Source: RHLJ01 sp040222455 (GTDB taxonomy: Bacteria; Bacteroidota; Rhodothermia; Balneolales; Balneolaceae). From it: a DNA stretch of 64,000 bases. Made by a program: the position numbers and the translations under genes. Each line of letters starts with the position of its first letter. Position 1 is the first letter of the stretch. The stretch covers positions 124,001 to 188,000 of the forward strand of contig JAVKDD010000033.1 in NCBI GenBank assembly GCA_040222455.1, written 5' to 3'. The notes beneath the pieces were generated by a model that saw only the letters and a list, made by a program, of their open reading frames with translations, was not told the origin of the DNA and did no database searches. Below are positions 8,245 through 17,900 of this stretch, piece by piece.

Positions 8245-8784
8245 TTATCCAAAAACTTTCAGCAAAATAAAGACCAAAACCCCAGTCACAGAAACATACA
8301 ACCAGATAGGAAAAGTCCATTTCGAAATTTTATGATGCGTTTCAAACTTTTTTGAAAATGCAAAAAAGAAACTAGTTAATACAAGCGATACTACGAACGC
8401 AGAAAGTACAATGTGTGAAATCAGAATAAAGAAATAGATTGGTCTTATTATTCCCTCTCCTTCAAAAGCGGTATCTCCCACAAAGTGATGATATATAATG
8501 TAGCTCACCAGAAATAAAGAAGAAGTCACAAAAGCACTAATCATATAGTTCATATGCTTTGCAAAATTTCGCCTTTTGATTTCGCGAAATCCTAAAATCA
8601 AGAACATGGTATTGAATGTTGCATCTAAATGATAGAAAGTCAAATCCCACCATGCACGCTCCGGAGTTATCGAACCGCGGAGTGTATCTTGTCTGGTGAA
8701 TTCCTGTTTATTTTGAAAAAATTGAGCGGAAACAAGTTCAACTGTAGATAATATTAATACTATGGGTATTAGTGTTTTTTTCAT
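8245..8784 (-). CDS. Chimeric gene: M1 peptidase N-terminus fused to DUF420 membrane protein
   Basis: 179 aa. Residues 1-54 (signal peptide, then FTRQDTLRGSITPERAWWDLT) copy the M1 peptidase at 5902-7548. From A55 onward the protein matches residues 62-189 of the DUF420 protein at 13425-13994. The DNA shows both parents: 67 identical bases with the peptidase, and about 97% identity with the DUF420 gene over 8291-8610 (10 differences in 320 by my count). The join falls at a CAT shared by both parents (8622-8624). A 9-base in-frame deletion removes three residues of the DUF420 part. The frame is intact, so a protein with a signal peptide replacing TM1 could be made; whether it works is unknown. 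Confidence 0.85.
   Translation of the reverse strand: MKKTLIPIVLILSTVELVSAQFFQNKQEFTRQDTLRGSITPERAWWDLTFYHLDATFNTMFLILGFREIKRRNFAKHMNYMISAFVTSSLFLVSYIIYHHFVGDTAFEGEGIIRPIYFFILISHIVLSAFVVSLVLTSFFFAFSKKFETHHKISKWTFPIWLYVSVTGVLVFILLKVFG
8248..8624. repeat. DUF420 duplication, copy A
   Basis: Aligns with 13428-13813 at a constant offset of 5180 up to 8610, then with a 9-base gap. Identity is about 97% over 8291-8610 and lower toward the 3' end of the genes (8248-8290). The duplication appears recent. Confidence 0.9.
8637..8703. repeat. 67-bp perfect direct repeat, copy 2 (inside the chimera)
   Basis: Identical to 7404-7470 in the M1 peptidase gene, same orientation, offset 1233. Weaker similarity extends leftward to the junction at 8622 and rightward into the signal-peptide codons. 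Confidence 0.92.
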
Positions 8785-9097
8785 GTTACTTCCTATAAAA
8801 ATAGTCAGAGACTAATGGTACTCTAGTTTTATTAGGGTTTAAAGCTAGTATTAAACTTAAGCCCTCATATGATCTTAAACTAATGATTAAAAAGTAAGTT
8901 CTATTCATAGTACTCTATTACTTTGCGTATAAATATAAAATATTATATAACCCTAGATAAAATATTTATTTATGTACTCAAAAAATTAAAATAATTATAT
9001 AAGAATATACTATGAGTAAGAAATTTGTATTAAGAAATTACAGAAAAAATAACGTTCTTAAGTATTCACAATAATTACAAACTAAATAAATAATTGT
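8785..9097. other. AT-rich divergent intergenic region
   Basis: 313 bases between the divergent starts of the chimera (-) and the T9SS cargo gene (+). No gene is supported. GTACTCTA occurs twice as a direct repeat (8818-8825 and again near 8909-8916). Promoters for both genes must lie here, but I find no exact match to the Bacteroidota -7/-33 consensus. TTACTTTG near 8918 is a near match for the + strand gene. Confidence 0.5.
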
Positions 9098-12000
9098 ATG
9101 AAAAAACATTTACAATATTTACTTCTTAGTACAACAGCAGTTGTACTTTTAGCAATGGGGAATTTTTCGTCGGTACAAGCCCAAGAACTTAACAACGTAT
9201 GGGAACGTACTTCACGCACGGGTGCAGCGGAAGCACTACCAAGTTGGTTTACGATAGGCTCAATTAGAGGTATGGATCTTTATGGGGATAGTCTATATAT
9301 AGCTGATCGTGCTAACTCTCAAATTAGAGTATTAAATGCATCAACAGGTGCAGATGTTACTTTAACAACTCCATACGATTTGACGGGAGTAGCTGGTGGT
9401 ACATATGCATTGAACGATATAGCCTTATCTGATGATGGCGTTGCTTTTTTAGGAAATTTGACTACTAATGCATCAACAAGTCCATTTCATTTATATTGGT
9501 GGACAGGTGAAGGCGGTACTTATGCCGATTCACTTTCAATAACTACTGCTACAGCTCAAAGATTAGGAGATAAATTTACGGTAGTAGGATCAGTAACTGA
9601 AAATACTGTAGAAGTTTGGATACCGGCCGCTAGTAGCGATCCTGGAGTTATTTATGTATTGACTACAGCAGATCAGGGAGCTACTTGGGATACTGAAACT
9701 ATTACGCTATCAGGAACAAATGTAACGCTAGGTAGCAATGTTGATGTTATTCCTTTAGCATTGGGAAGAACCTCAGATTTCTATATTGGCGGAAACAGTT
9801 CTGCTCCAGCACGATACACTAGTTCTGGCGCTTATATTGAAAATAGTGCGCTTGCCTCTGCTTCAAGAAACGGAATGGAAGCTTTTACTTATGATAGTAA
9901 AGATCATTTAGCAGTTTATACCTATCGTCCAGATGGAGTTGGTGGTGGAAATAAAACAGGACAAGTTTATATCTATGATGTGTCAGATGGTGCAAATCCA
10001 ACTATAATTGCTGAATCTCCTCTTTTGGGTGATGATGCTGATACATTTAGTTCTATATACGGAGATACAAGAGTTTCTTTAAATGAAGATGGAACTTTTA
10101 ATGTAATCGCATTAGACGGTGTAAATGGTTTCGCTGCTTTTACAAATGCTGCACCTCCAGTAGTTGATGATCCTTCTAATTTAATTTTCTCGGAATACAT
10201 TGAAGGTTCAGGAAATAATAAAGCTCTTGAAATTACCAACTTATCAGACTCAACAGTAGTTCTATCTAATTATCAAATTGCGCAAACTAATAATGGTAGT
10301 GGCTGGACGACTTTCCATAAATTTGCTACGGATGCTGAAATTACTGCTGGTGGATTATATGTAATTACCACAGATCAAGTTGACATGGCAATTTATGATA
10401 CTTCAAATGCAGACGAAGTACTTGGTTATGACAATGTTACCTTTAGTAATCCTGTTCATTTCAATGGTGATGATGCTAGAGCACTTATCCATATCGATTC
10501 TCAATCTGGCGATACTACATGGATTGATATATTTGGAGAAGCAAACTTAGATCCAGGCAGTGGTTGGTCTGTTGCGGGTGTTGCAAATGCAACCAGAGAA
10601 TTTTCATTAATTCGTAAACCTAGTGTAACTACTGGTAATACAACTCCATTAGGTTCATTCGGAACTAATTATGATGATAGTGAATGGATCTTAAAAAGCC
10701 AGAATGTATTTCATAACCTCGGCTTGGCAAGTGAAGCACAAGGAGCGCTTTCAGGAGATTATTACATACCTCAACGTTTCGATGATGCTGAAGGATTTAT
10801 TTCTCTCCATCAAGCCATTCATTATGTGAATACTGAAGGATTGACATCTAGTGCAAACCTATTTATCACAGACGATTTAGATGAGACTTCTTTTGAACTT
10901 AAAATTGATCGTGATGACTTAACTGAGTTTACGGGTCTTACTATTAAGCCAGTATCAGGAGAAACACCAACCATTGAAGTTTGGGGTGGTTCTGGCAGTG
11001 ATGGTATATGGATTAATAATACTGATCATGTAACTATAGACGGTTCGAATACTCCAGGTGGAGATACTCGTGATTTAACAATCACTAGTTCTGATACGAC
11101 CTTTGCTGCTCTTATTTACACCTATGGAACAAATCATACAACTATCGCAAATAGTATTCTAACCTATACTGGTGGTGATGTTGGCGCTTCAGCAATTGTG
11201 ACTAATGAATCAGGACCGAATGGAACTGAAAATCTTTTAGTCTACAATAACTTAATAGGCTCAGTAAATGGTGATTTCCAAAATGGTGTAGGTTTATGGG
11301 GTACAAGTTCAGTTCAAGCTAATAATTCTACGGTTTACGGCAATAGAATTCATGCTACTTATAGAGGTGTAACTACCTGGTGGAGTTTAAATAACAATAT
11401 TATGGACAACACTATTTCTATTGACAGTCCAAGAGCAGATCGATCAAGATATGCTGGAATTTATTTAGCATTAAACGGTGGTCAAACTGTTGTTACAGGC
11501 AATAAAATTGTTGGACTTCAAATAAACCGTACAACTACTCCAGGTTTTGCAGCAGGCATTTTATTTAATGCTTCGTTAGATACGGTACTTGTTGCTAATA
11601 ACATGATTGCATTTGATAACTTTGCTAATTTAGGTGCAGCTACTGGCAATGATGTTTATGGCATCGCTTTTGATAATGCGGCTGGTAACTCACTAAATGC
11701 GATTTATCATAATTCCGTACGTATTGGAAGTAGTAGCGAAACAGGTGTGCATGCAGCATTTGGAGCTCATCAAGAAGTTAGTACAGCTCAAATGTGGGAT
11801 CTAACTAACAATATTTTTGTTGTTGACCAAGATGCAGCTAATGCGAATGCAATTTACTGGCCAATCGATACAAATACACAATTAGAAGCTGATTACAATA
11901 ACTACTATGTAAGTGGTAGCTCAGCTAATCTAGGGTTATTTGACGCGACTGACACACCTACATTAGAAGACTGGCAAACGGCTTCAGATAATGATGATAA

Positions 12001-12847
12001 TTCAAGTGAAGTTGAAGTAGAGTTTATATCTGCAACAGATTTACATTTAACTGGATCTTCTGTTGGTGATGTAAACCTTGCAGGTACACCAATACTAAAC
12101 TTCACAGAAGATATAGATGGTACAGAAAGAAGTTTAATAGCGCCATATAAAGGTGCCGTTGAAGGAGATATAGAATTAGTATTTGAAATTACTATTGGAG
12201 ATTTCGCACTTTTAACACCTGCAGATAGTAGTAGTTTCGATTTAGATTCAGATCCTGATGCAGAATTATCATTTACATGGGAAACTGCAGAATCTAATGC
12301 TGATGTAACATATCTCTTACTTATCGACTCCCTCGATGGAGACTTCTTAGATCCAGTATTTGAATTTGATTCTGATGAAGATGGAGAAGCGCCATTTACA
12401 TCTGGCCCATATGCCGATGTTGATAGTGCATTAGCATCAATCGGAGTACTTGATGGGGAAACTATAACTATGAAGTGGACCGTTGTTGCATTTGCTGGTG
12501 ACTCTACTAAATTAGCTCAAGATTCTAATGTAATAACCTTTACAAGGAAAATTACCGTATCGAATGAGGAAGAAGTTCTTCCAAGTTCTTTCAAACTTGA
12601 GCAAAACTATCCTAATCCATTTAACCCAACTTCTACTATTCAGTTCTCATTACCTGAAGCTAGTCAAGTTCGTTTAGATGTATTTACTATCACAGGTCAG
12701 TTAGTGGCTACGTTAGTAGATAATAGATTAAGTTCTGGACAGCATTCGGTTACTTTCGACGCTAGAAACTTAGCTAGTGGTATTTATATTTATCGAATAG
12801 TGGCAGGAAAATTTGTTCAAACAAAACGAATGACACTGATTAAGTAA
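9098..12847 (+). CDS. Large secreted T9SS cargo protein with lamin-tail and beta-helix domains
   Basis: 1249 aa. Signal peptide at 1-29 (ends VQAQ). Residues ~30-350 form a DUF4623-like beta-propeller region (WFTIGSIRGMDLYGDSLYIAD...). About 360-480 is a lamin-tail (LTD) domain starting LIFSEYIEGSGNNKALEI. About 560-1000 is a right-handed parallel beta-helix rich in Asn-ending turns (NNIMDNTIS, VTGNKIVGL, VANNMIAF). About 1030-1150 is an Ig/FN3-like domain. The last ~85 residues are a type A T9SS sorting domain: LEQNYPNPFNPTSTIQFSL, then GQLVATL, SGQHSVTFDA and LASGIYIYRI. So it is exported across the outer membrane and anchored or released. Substrate unknown; LTD plus beta-helix suggests binding or processing of surface polymers. 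Confidence 0.92.
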   Translation: MKKHLQYLLLSTTAVVLLAMGNFSSVQAQELNNVWERTSRTGAAEALPSWFTIGSIRGMDLYGDSLYIADRANSQIRVLNASTGADVTLTTPYDLTGVAGGTYALNDIALSDDGVAFLGNLTTNASTSPFHLYWWTGEGGTYADSLSITTATAQRLGDKFTVVGSVTENTVEVWIPAASSDPGVIYVLTTADQGATWDTETITLSGTNVTLGSNVDVIPLALGRTSDFYIGGNSSAPARYTSSGAYIENSALASASRNGMEAFTYDSKDHLAVYTYRPDGVGGGNKTGQVYIYDVSDGANPTIIAESPLLGDDADTFSSIYGDTRVSLNEDGTFNVIALDGVNGFAAFTNAAPPVVDDPSNLIFSEYIEGSGNNKALEITNLSDSTVVLSNYQIAQTNNGSGWTTFHKFATDAEITAGGLYVITTDQVDMAIYDTSNADEVLGYDNVTFSNPVHFNGDDARALIHIDSQSGDTTWIDIFGEANLDPGSGWSVAGVANATREFSLIRKPSVTTGNTTPLGSFGTNYDDSEWILKSQNVFHNLGLASEAQGALSGDYYIPQRFDDAEGFISLHQAIHYVNTEGLTSSANLFITDDLDETSFELKIDRDDLTEFTGLTIKPVSGETPTIEVWGGSGSDGIWINNTDHVTIDGSNTPGGDTRDLTITSSDTTFAALIYTYGTNHTTIANSILTYTGGDVGASAIVTNESGPNGTENLLVYNNLIGSVNGDFQNGVGLWGTSSVQANNSTVYGNRIHATYRGVTTWWSLNNNIMDNTISIDSPRADRSRYAGIYLALNGGQTVVTGNKIVGLQINRTTTPGFAAGILFNASLDTVLVANNMIAFDNFANLGAATGNDVYGIAFDNAAGNSLNAIYHNSVRIGSSSETGVHAAFGAHQEVSTAQMWDLTNNIFVVDQDAANANAIYWPIDTNTQLEADYNNYYVSGSSANLGLFDATDTPTLEDWQTASDNDDNSSEVEVEFISATDLHLTGSSVGDVNLAGTPILNFTEDIDGTERSLIAPYKGAVEGDIELVFEITIGDFALLTPADSSSFDLDSDPDAELSFTWETAESNADVTYLLLIDSLDGDFLDPVFEFDSDEDGEAPFTSGPYADVDSALASIGVLDGETITMKWTVVAFAGDSTKLAQDSNVITFTRKITVSNEEEVLPSSFKLEQNYPNPFNPTSTIQFSLPEASQVRLDVFTITGQLVATLVDNRLSSGQHSVTFDARNLASGIYIYRIVAGKFVQTKRMTLIK

Positions 12848-12871
12848 TCAACTAACTCGTTTCAATAATTT

Positions 12872-12903
12872 AAAGCCCTGCTTTTACCAGCAGGGCTTTT
12901 TTT
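12872..12903 (+). terminator. Strong rho-independent terminator
   Basis: AAAGCCCTGCT (12872-12882) and AGCAGGGCTTT (12889-12899) form an 11-bp stem with loop TTTACC, followed directly by T residues to 12903. It lies 24 bases after the stop of the T9SS cargo gene. Confidence 0.93.
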
Positions 12904-13040
12904 ATTTCTGAAATCAATTCTAAGATAAGTTGACATTTAAAACTACCATATTATCATAACTTCATAAATACTTCGGTTAGTAATGATTTGTTGAAATTCG
13001 ATTTTACTTAAAATACCTTCTGATATATTTAATTAGTGAT

Positions 13041-13232
13041 ATGGACAATAAGCATATAAATAGTCTAACCCACGAACAAGCTGAACTCATTAGAGAAGCA
13101 TGTGTTAAAGCAGCGAAAGAAGGTTATTTGGATGCATCGATAAGGGGATTGTGTTTTGATGGTGCCATGGAAGCGTCTTTAAGTGCAATTCAAATGCTAG
13201 ATTTGGAAAAGCTGCTTAGTCGTAAATCATGA
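13041..13232 (+). CDS. Small conserved protein, function unknown
   Basis: 63 aa, all helical in appearance: HEQAELIREACVKAAKEGYLDASIRGLCFDGAMEASLSAIQMLDLEKLL. Similar short proteins occur in Gammaproteobacteria and Bacteroidota next to DUF3565 genes. They are sometimes labelled acetyltransferase, which this length cannot support. Its stop overlaps the ATG of the DUF3565 gene (ATGA at 13229-13232), so the pair is translationally coupled. The two conserved cysteines (C21, C38) are a possible functional feature. Confidence 0.75.
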   Translation: MDNKHINSLTHEQAELIREACVKAAKEGYLDASIRGLCFDGAMEASLSAIQMLDLEKLLSRKS

Positions 13233-13450
13233 AGCGTTCGATAACTGGCTTTCATAAAGATGAGAACAATGATTGGGTTGCCGAGTTAGAATGTGGACAT
13301 AAGCAACATGTGCGGCATAACCCCCCTTGGAAATTGCGTGCTTGGGTAATTTCTGAATCTGGGCGAAATGAATATTAAGGAAAAACACTCGATTGTTTGA
13401 ACTGTGATCGGAAAGAACCAGATTTTACCCAAAACTATTTAAAAGAATAA
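13229..13450 (+). pseudogene. DUF3565 gene interrupted by one in-frame stop
   Basis: Reading from ATG 13229, the N-terminal part matches the small zinc-ribbon-like DUF3565 family: ITGFHKDENNDWVAELECGH, then KQHVRHNPPWKLRAWV. A TAA at 13376-13378 stops it after 49 codons. The same frame then continues with GKTLDCLNCDRKEPDFTQNYLKE and ends at 13448-13450. That CxxC is the second half of the expected metal site, so a single nonsense change seems to have cut the gene. Either a 49-aa fragment is made, or this is a sequencing error or readthrough. The 3' end overlaps the opposite DUF420 gene by 26 bases. Confidence 0.72.
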
Positions 13451-13994
13451 AAACCAAAACTCCTGTTACTGACACATACAACCAGATAGGAAAAGTCCAT
13501 TTCGAAACTTTACGATGCGTTTCAAACTTTTTTGAAAATGCAAAAAAGAAACTAGTTAGTACAAGCGGTACTACGAACGCAGAAAGTACAATGTGTGAAA
13601 TCAGAATAAAGAAATAGATCGGTCTTATTATTCCTTCTCCTTCAAAAGCGGTATCTCCCACAAAGTGATGATATATAATGTAGCTCACCAGAAATAAAGA
13701 AGAAGTCACAAAAGCACTAATCATATAGTTCATATGCTTTGCAAAATTTCGCTTTTTAATTTCGCGAAATCCTAAAACCAAGAACATGGTACTGAATGTA
13801 TTGAATGTTGCATTGAGCACAGAAAGGTTTTTAATCCAAGGTATTTCTGAGGCAGCTGGCGCTTTTAAATAAATTAACCAAACAAGGAATAACAAAGCAG
13901 CTACACTTACTAATACAATTACACCTAGAGCCTTTTTAGCATCAATTTCTTCAAAAGCTTTCAAACTTTCAGGTATATCTAGATCTCTTTCCAT
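13425..13994 (-). CDS. DUF420 (YozB-like) membrane protein, intact copy
   Basis: 189 aa with five TM segments (about 24-43, 60-78, 88-106, 118-143 and 165-187). Conserved histidines occur in HMNYMISAF, IYHHFVG, LISHIVL and ETHRK. DUF420 proteins cluster with heme-copper oxidase and SCO1 genes, and are thought to act in cytochrome oxidase assembly or heme/copper handling; the exact role is unsettled. Here it is divergent from the ACIII-caa3 operon, fitting that role. It is the parent of the chimeric gene at 8245-8784. Its 3' end overlaps the broken DUF3565 frame. Confidence 0.88.
   Translation of the reverse strand: MERDLDIPESLKAFEEIDAKKALGVIVLVSVAALLFLVWLIYLKAPAASEIPWIKNLSVLNATFNTFSTMFLVLGFREIKKRNFAKHMNYMISAFVTSSLFLVSYIIYHHFVGDTAFEGEGIIRPIYFFILISHIVLSAFVVPLVLTSFFFAFSKKFETHRKVSKWTFPIWLYVSVTGVLVFILLNSFG
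13428..13813. repeat. DUF420 duplication, copy B
   Basis: Partner of 8248-8624. It carries nine extra bases (ACTGAATGT, 13791-13799) next to a second TGAATGT, so the missing nine in copy A could have been lost by slippage between these short direct repeats. Confidence 0.9.
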
Positions 13995-14195
13995 TCTATA
14001 AAAATTCTAATGTTTTCTTCTGTATTGACTGCCTTTAAGTTAAGGTATTCTTAAAGTTTTGTTTTCTATTTCTGTACTATGAACCAAGTATTTTGATGAA
14101 ATGTTCTTATATTCGCCGAATAAAATAAATTAATTTTTGGTCGAAAATTTAGATTTTATTTAGATCGAATTTAAATAAGCCAACTTAACATCTTA

Positions 14196-14229
14196 TAGTT
14201 CAATTCGAACTAAAAATTCGATAGTTTTG
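14196..14229 (+). promoter_or_regulatory. Candidate promoter and inverted repeat of the respiratory operon
   Basis: TAGTTTTG (14222-14229) fits the Bacteroidota -7 element TAnnTTTG, 58 bases before the actA start. Immediately upstream, TAGTTC (14196-14201) and GAACTA (14207-14212) form a 6-bp inverted repeat around AATTC, placed where a regulator could act. I do not see a clean TTTG -33 element. Confidence 0.4.
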
Positions 14230-14287
14230 CGCGGCTTCTACATTTGAGTAATAACTCGGATTCACAAACTTAATCAGCAATCATTTT

Positions 14288-14932
14288 ATGGCGCAGATTT
14301 TCCCTAAGTGGACAAATCAAGTTCCTCGAAAATTACTTATAGGATTAATTGTCACAGCAAATGTGGTAATTCTTGGAATTTGGTACTTCTTTTCTCCTAA
14401 ATATACAGATGTTGGTTATGCGCCAACTCAACCTGTTCCCTATTCACATAAAGTTCATGTAGACCAACTTGGTCTTGATTGTCAATATTGCCACACTTCG
14501 GTATTTGAATCTAAACAAGCGAATATACCTCCTACTCAAACTTGTATGAATTGCCATAATCAAGTTTTAACAGATAGTGAAAAACTAGCCCCTATTCGTG
14601 AAAGTTGGGAAACAGGCAAAGCAGTTGAATGGATTAGGGTAAATAATCTTGCTGATTATGCTTATTTCAACCATGCGGCACATGTTAATGTTGGGGTTGG
14701 TTGTGAAAGTTGCCACGGTAGAATTGATAAAATGGAAATAGTTTACCAGGCTGAGCCTTTAAATATGGCTTGGTGTTTGGATTGCCACCGCGAGCCAGAG
14801 AAATTTTTAAGACCTGTGGAAGAAGTAACAACCATGGGATACGAAGTTGCGGATCAAGTTTTAATTGGAAGCGAATTAGTTAAAAAAAATAATGTAAGTC
14901 CTCCCGAGTATTGTCAGGGCTGCCATTATTAA
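14288..14932 (+). CDS. actA: Alternative Complex III subunit A, pentaheme cytochrome c
   Basis: 214 aa. N-terminal TM anchor (about 16-36), then a periplasmic domain with five CxxCH heme sites: CQYCH 65-69, CMNCH 86-90, CESCH 139-143, CLDCH 163-167 and CQGCH 209-213. The last ends one residue from the C-terminus. ACIII is the quinol:cytochrome c/HiPIP oxidoreductase that replaces the bc1 complex, and ActA carries electrons out of the complex. First gene of the actABCDEF-cox operon; actB follows after 33 bases. Confidence 0.96.
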   Translation: MAQIFPKWTNQVPRKLLIGLIVTANVVILGIWYFFSPKYTDVGYAPTQPVPYSHKVHVDQLGLDCQYCHTSVFESKQANIPPTQTCMNCHNQVLTDSEKLAPIRESWETGKAVEWIRVNNLADYAYFNHAAHVNVGVGCESCHGRIDKMEIVYQAEPLNMAWCLDCHREPEKFLRPVEEVTTMGYEVADQVLIGSELVKKNNVSPPEYCQGCHY

Positions 14933-14965
14933 TAACAAAGGATATTTGAACCTATACATCACCCG

Positions 14966-17900
14966 ATGAGCGAAGTAACACAGAACACTTACTGGAAAAG
15001 TTTAAACGAGTTAGCTCAAAATAAAGAGTACAAGAATTTTGTTGAGCGCGAATTTCCGGAGAACGCAACTGAATTAACCGACGGGGTTTCAAGGAAGGGA
15101 TTCCTTAGAGTGATGGGAGCTTCTATAGCTCTTGCAGGTTTTGCCGCTTGCCGCCGACCTGTTCAAAAAATTCTGCCATATTCTAATCAACCTGAAGACA
15201 TTGTACCTGGCATTCCATTATTTTATGCTACTGCGATGCCATTTCAAGGTAGTTTAACTGGCTTAGTAGTTGAGAACCACGAAGGTCGCCCTACTAAAGT
15301 TGAGGGTAATGACTTACATCCAGGCAGTTGGGGAAATACTAATTCGTACCATCAGGCTACCATGTTGGAGATGTACGACCCAGATCGTTCTCGCTTTCCA
15401 CTTAGAAATGGAGAAAAAGCTACTTCAAATGACTTTGTAGCCTTTGCTCAAGAATATTTTGCTGACAGAAACAAACGTGTAGCCTTTATTTCTGAAGCGA
15501 ACTCTTCTCCTACTTTTACTGCGCTAAAACAAGGTGCTCTTCAAAAGTTTAGTAATGCTAAATGGGTTACTTATGAACCTTTTGGCGAAGACAATGCTAT
15601 TGAGGGAAATCTAATTGCTTTTGGAAGCAGGCTTAGAACACACTACAATTACTCCAATGCGGATGTTGTAGTTTCTCTTGATGATGATTTCTTAGCACCT
15701 ACTCATCCTAATAATGTAGAGTATGCTAAACAAATTACTGGAAGACGTAAAGTAACTAGCACTAGCGACAGTATGAGTCGCATTTACTCTGTAGAAAATG
15801 GATTTACATTAACAGGTTCTTATGCTGATAACCGACTACGGGTTAAAGCTAGTGAAGTAGAAGCCTTTGCAAATGCTTTAGCAGGCGCTCTTTCTACAAG
15901 AATAAACGGGCTGAATGCATTCAGAAGTGTGAGCAATCAATTTACAGGCAGTGAATTTATTTCTGCTCTTGCAGATGATCTTGCTTCAAATATAGGAAGA
16001 AGTGCAGTATCCATAGGATTAGCTCATTCTGCTAATGCACATGCTGTTGTTGCTGCAATTAATACTTCACTTAATAATATTGGAAGTTCGGTTAATTACC
16101 TTCAGGTTCCTTCTTTTGATAACCAAAATAACACCCAGGCTTTCACTGATGTTGTTACTGAGTTAAAGGCTGGAAATTTTGATGCCGTTGTTATGATCGG
16201 TACAAATCCAGTTTATTCTTCATCATTTAATAATTTTTCTGATGCTATAAAGAATGTTGATGAAGTATTCCATTTAGGAACTTATAAAGATGAAAGTGCA
16301 AAATCTGCTTCATGGCATGTTAGTCGATCTCACTTTCTCGAAAGTTGGGGTGATGGTTTTTCTTTTGGAGGTGCTCGCTCAGTAATTCAACCACAGATTC
16401 AGCCTTTACACGATTCTTTAAGTGAAATCGAGTTTTTGAATGCTATTGTATACGAAGAAAAGACTTCTGGGTATGATCTTGTTCAAAATACATTCAAAGG
16501 TTATTACGGAGCACGTTTCGAAAACCGATGGAAAGATATTTTACATGACGGAATAGATATTAGAGATGGTTATGACCGTGCAAATGTTCGCTTACGAACA
16601 GTAAGTCCATCACAAACATCACCTGTTGATGGAATTGAAGTTGTAATTCGCCCTGATGCTTCTGTTTTTGATGGTCGTTTCGCAAATTTAGGTTGGTTAC
16701 AAGAACTTCCTGATCCAATGACTAAAATCACTTGGGATAACGTGGCGTTAATGAGTCCTGCTACAGCTGCTTCTCTAGGTGTTGAAAATGAAGATTTAGT
16801 AAATGTTGCTGTAAATGGTAAATCAGTTACTATCGCAGCGTGGATTCAACCGGGTCACGCAGATGATTCTATTACATTAAATGTAGGTTATGGACGTGAA
16901 GGTATTGGACGTGTTGCTGATATTGGAAGTGAAAATTCACAACTTTTGGATCCATCAGAAAAATATGGTGGTGTAGATATTTATCCACTTCATACGGCTT
17001 TATTTGTATCTGGCGCAATTTCTAAGGCAAGCGGAAGCTATAAAATAGCATGCGTTCAGGACCACCACAGTCTTGAAGGTCGTGATATGTATCGTAAAGC
17101 GACTCTTGAAAAATATAAAGACACGCCTGACTACGCTTCATTTAAATATGTTCACAAATATCCTGTTCCAGGTATGAAAGAAGCGGCTGAGCTTGGTGAA
17201 GATCAGCCAATCTCCCTTTTTGATGAACAAACCTATTCTGCCGACGAACCACAATGGGGAATGGCAATCGACCTAAACAGTTGTTTTGGTTGTGGGGTTT
17301 GTGTTATTGCATGCCAAAGTGAAAATAATATACCAGTAATCGGTAAACGAGAAGTTAACCGAGGTCGTGAAATGCATTGGATTAGAAACGATCGATATTA
17401 TGTTGGGGATGAAAATAATCCCACTGCTGTTCATCAACCAGTTCCTTGTATGCATTGTGAACTGGCACCATGTGAGCAAGTTTGCCCTGTAGCTGCAACA
17501 ACTCATAGTAATGATGGAATGAACCAAATGACGTATAATCGTTGTATTGGTACCAGATATTGTGCAAACAACTGCCCATTTAAAGTTCGACGTTTCAATT
17601 TCTTCAACTATCCAAAAGAGTATTTAACTACAGGAGAAGATCCAGATATCATTCAAATGGCAATGAATCCAGAGGTTACTGTTCGTTTCCGTGGAGTTAT
17701 GGAGAAATGTACATACTGTGTTCAGCGTGTGAATCGTGCGAAAATCAATACAAAAATTGAAACTGGATCTCCTAAGCCAGCCGATGGTACAGTTGTAACC
17801 GCATGCCAGCAAGCTTGTCCTGCTGATGCTATTTATTTCGGTGACCTCACTGATGAAAACAGTACGGTTGCAAAAATGAAACGCAACGAAAGAAATTATT

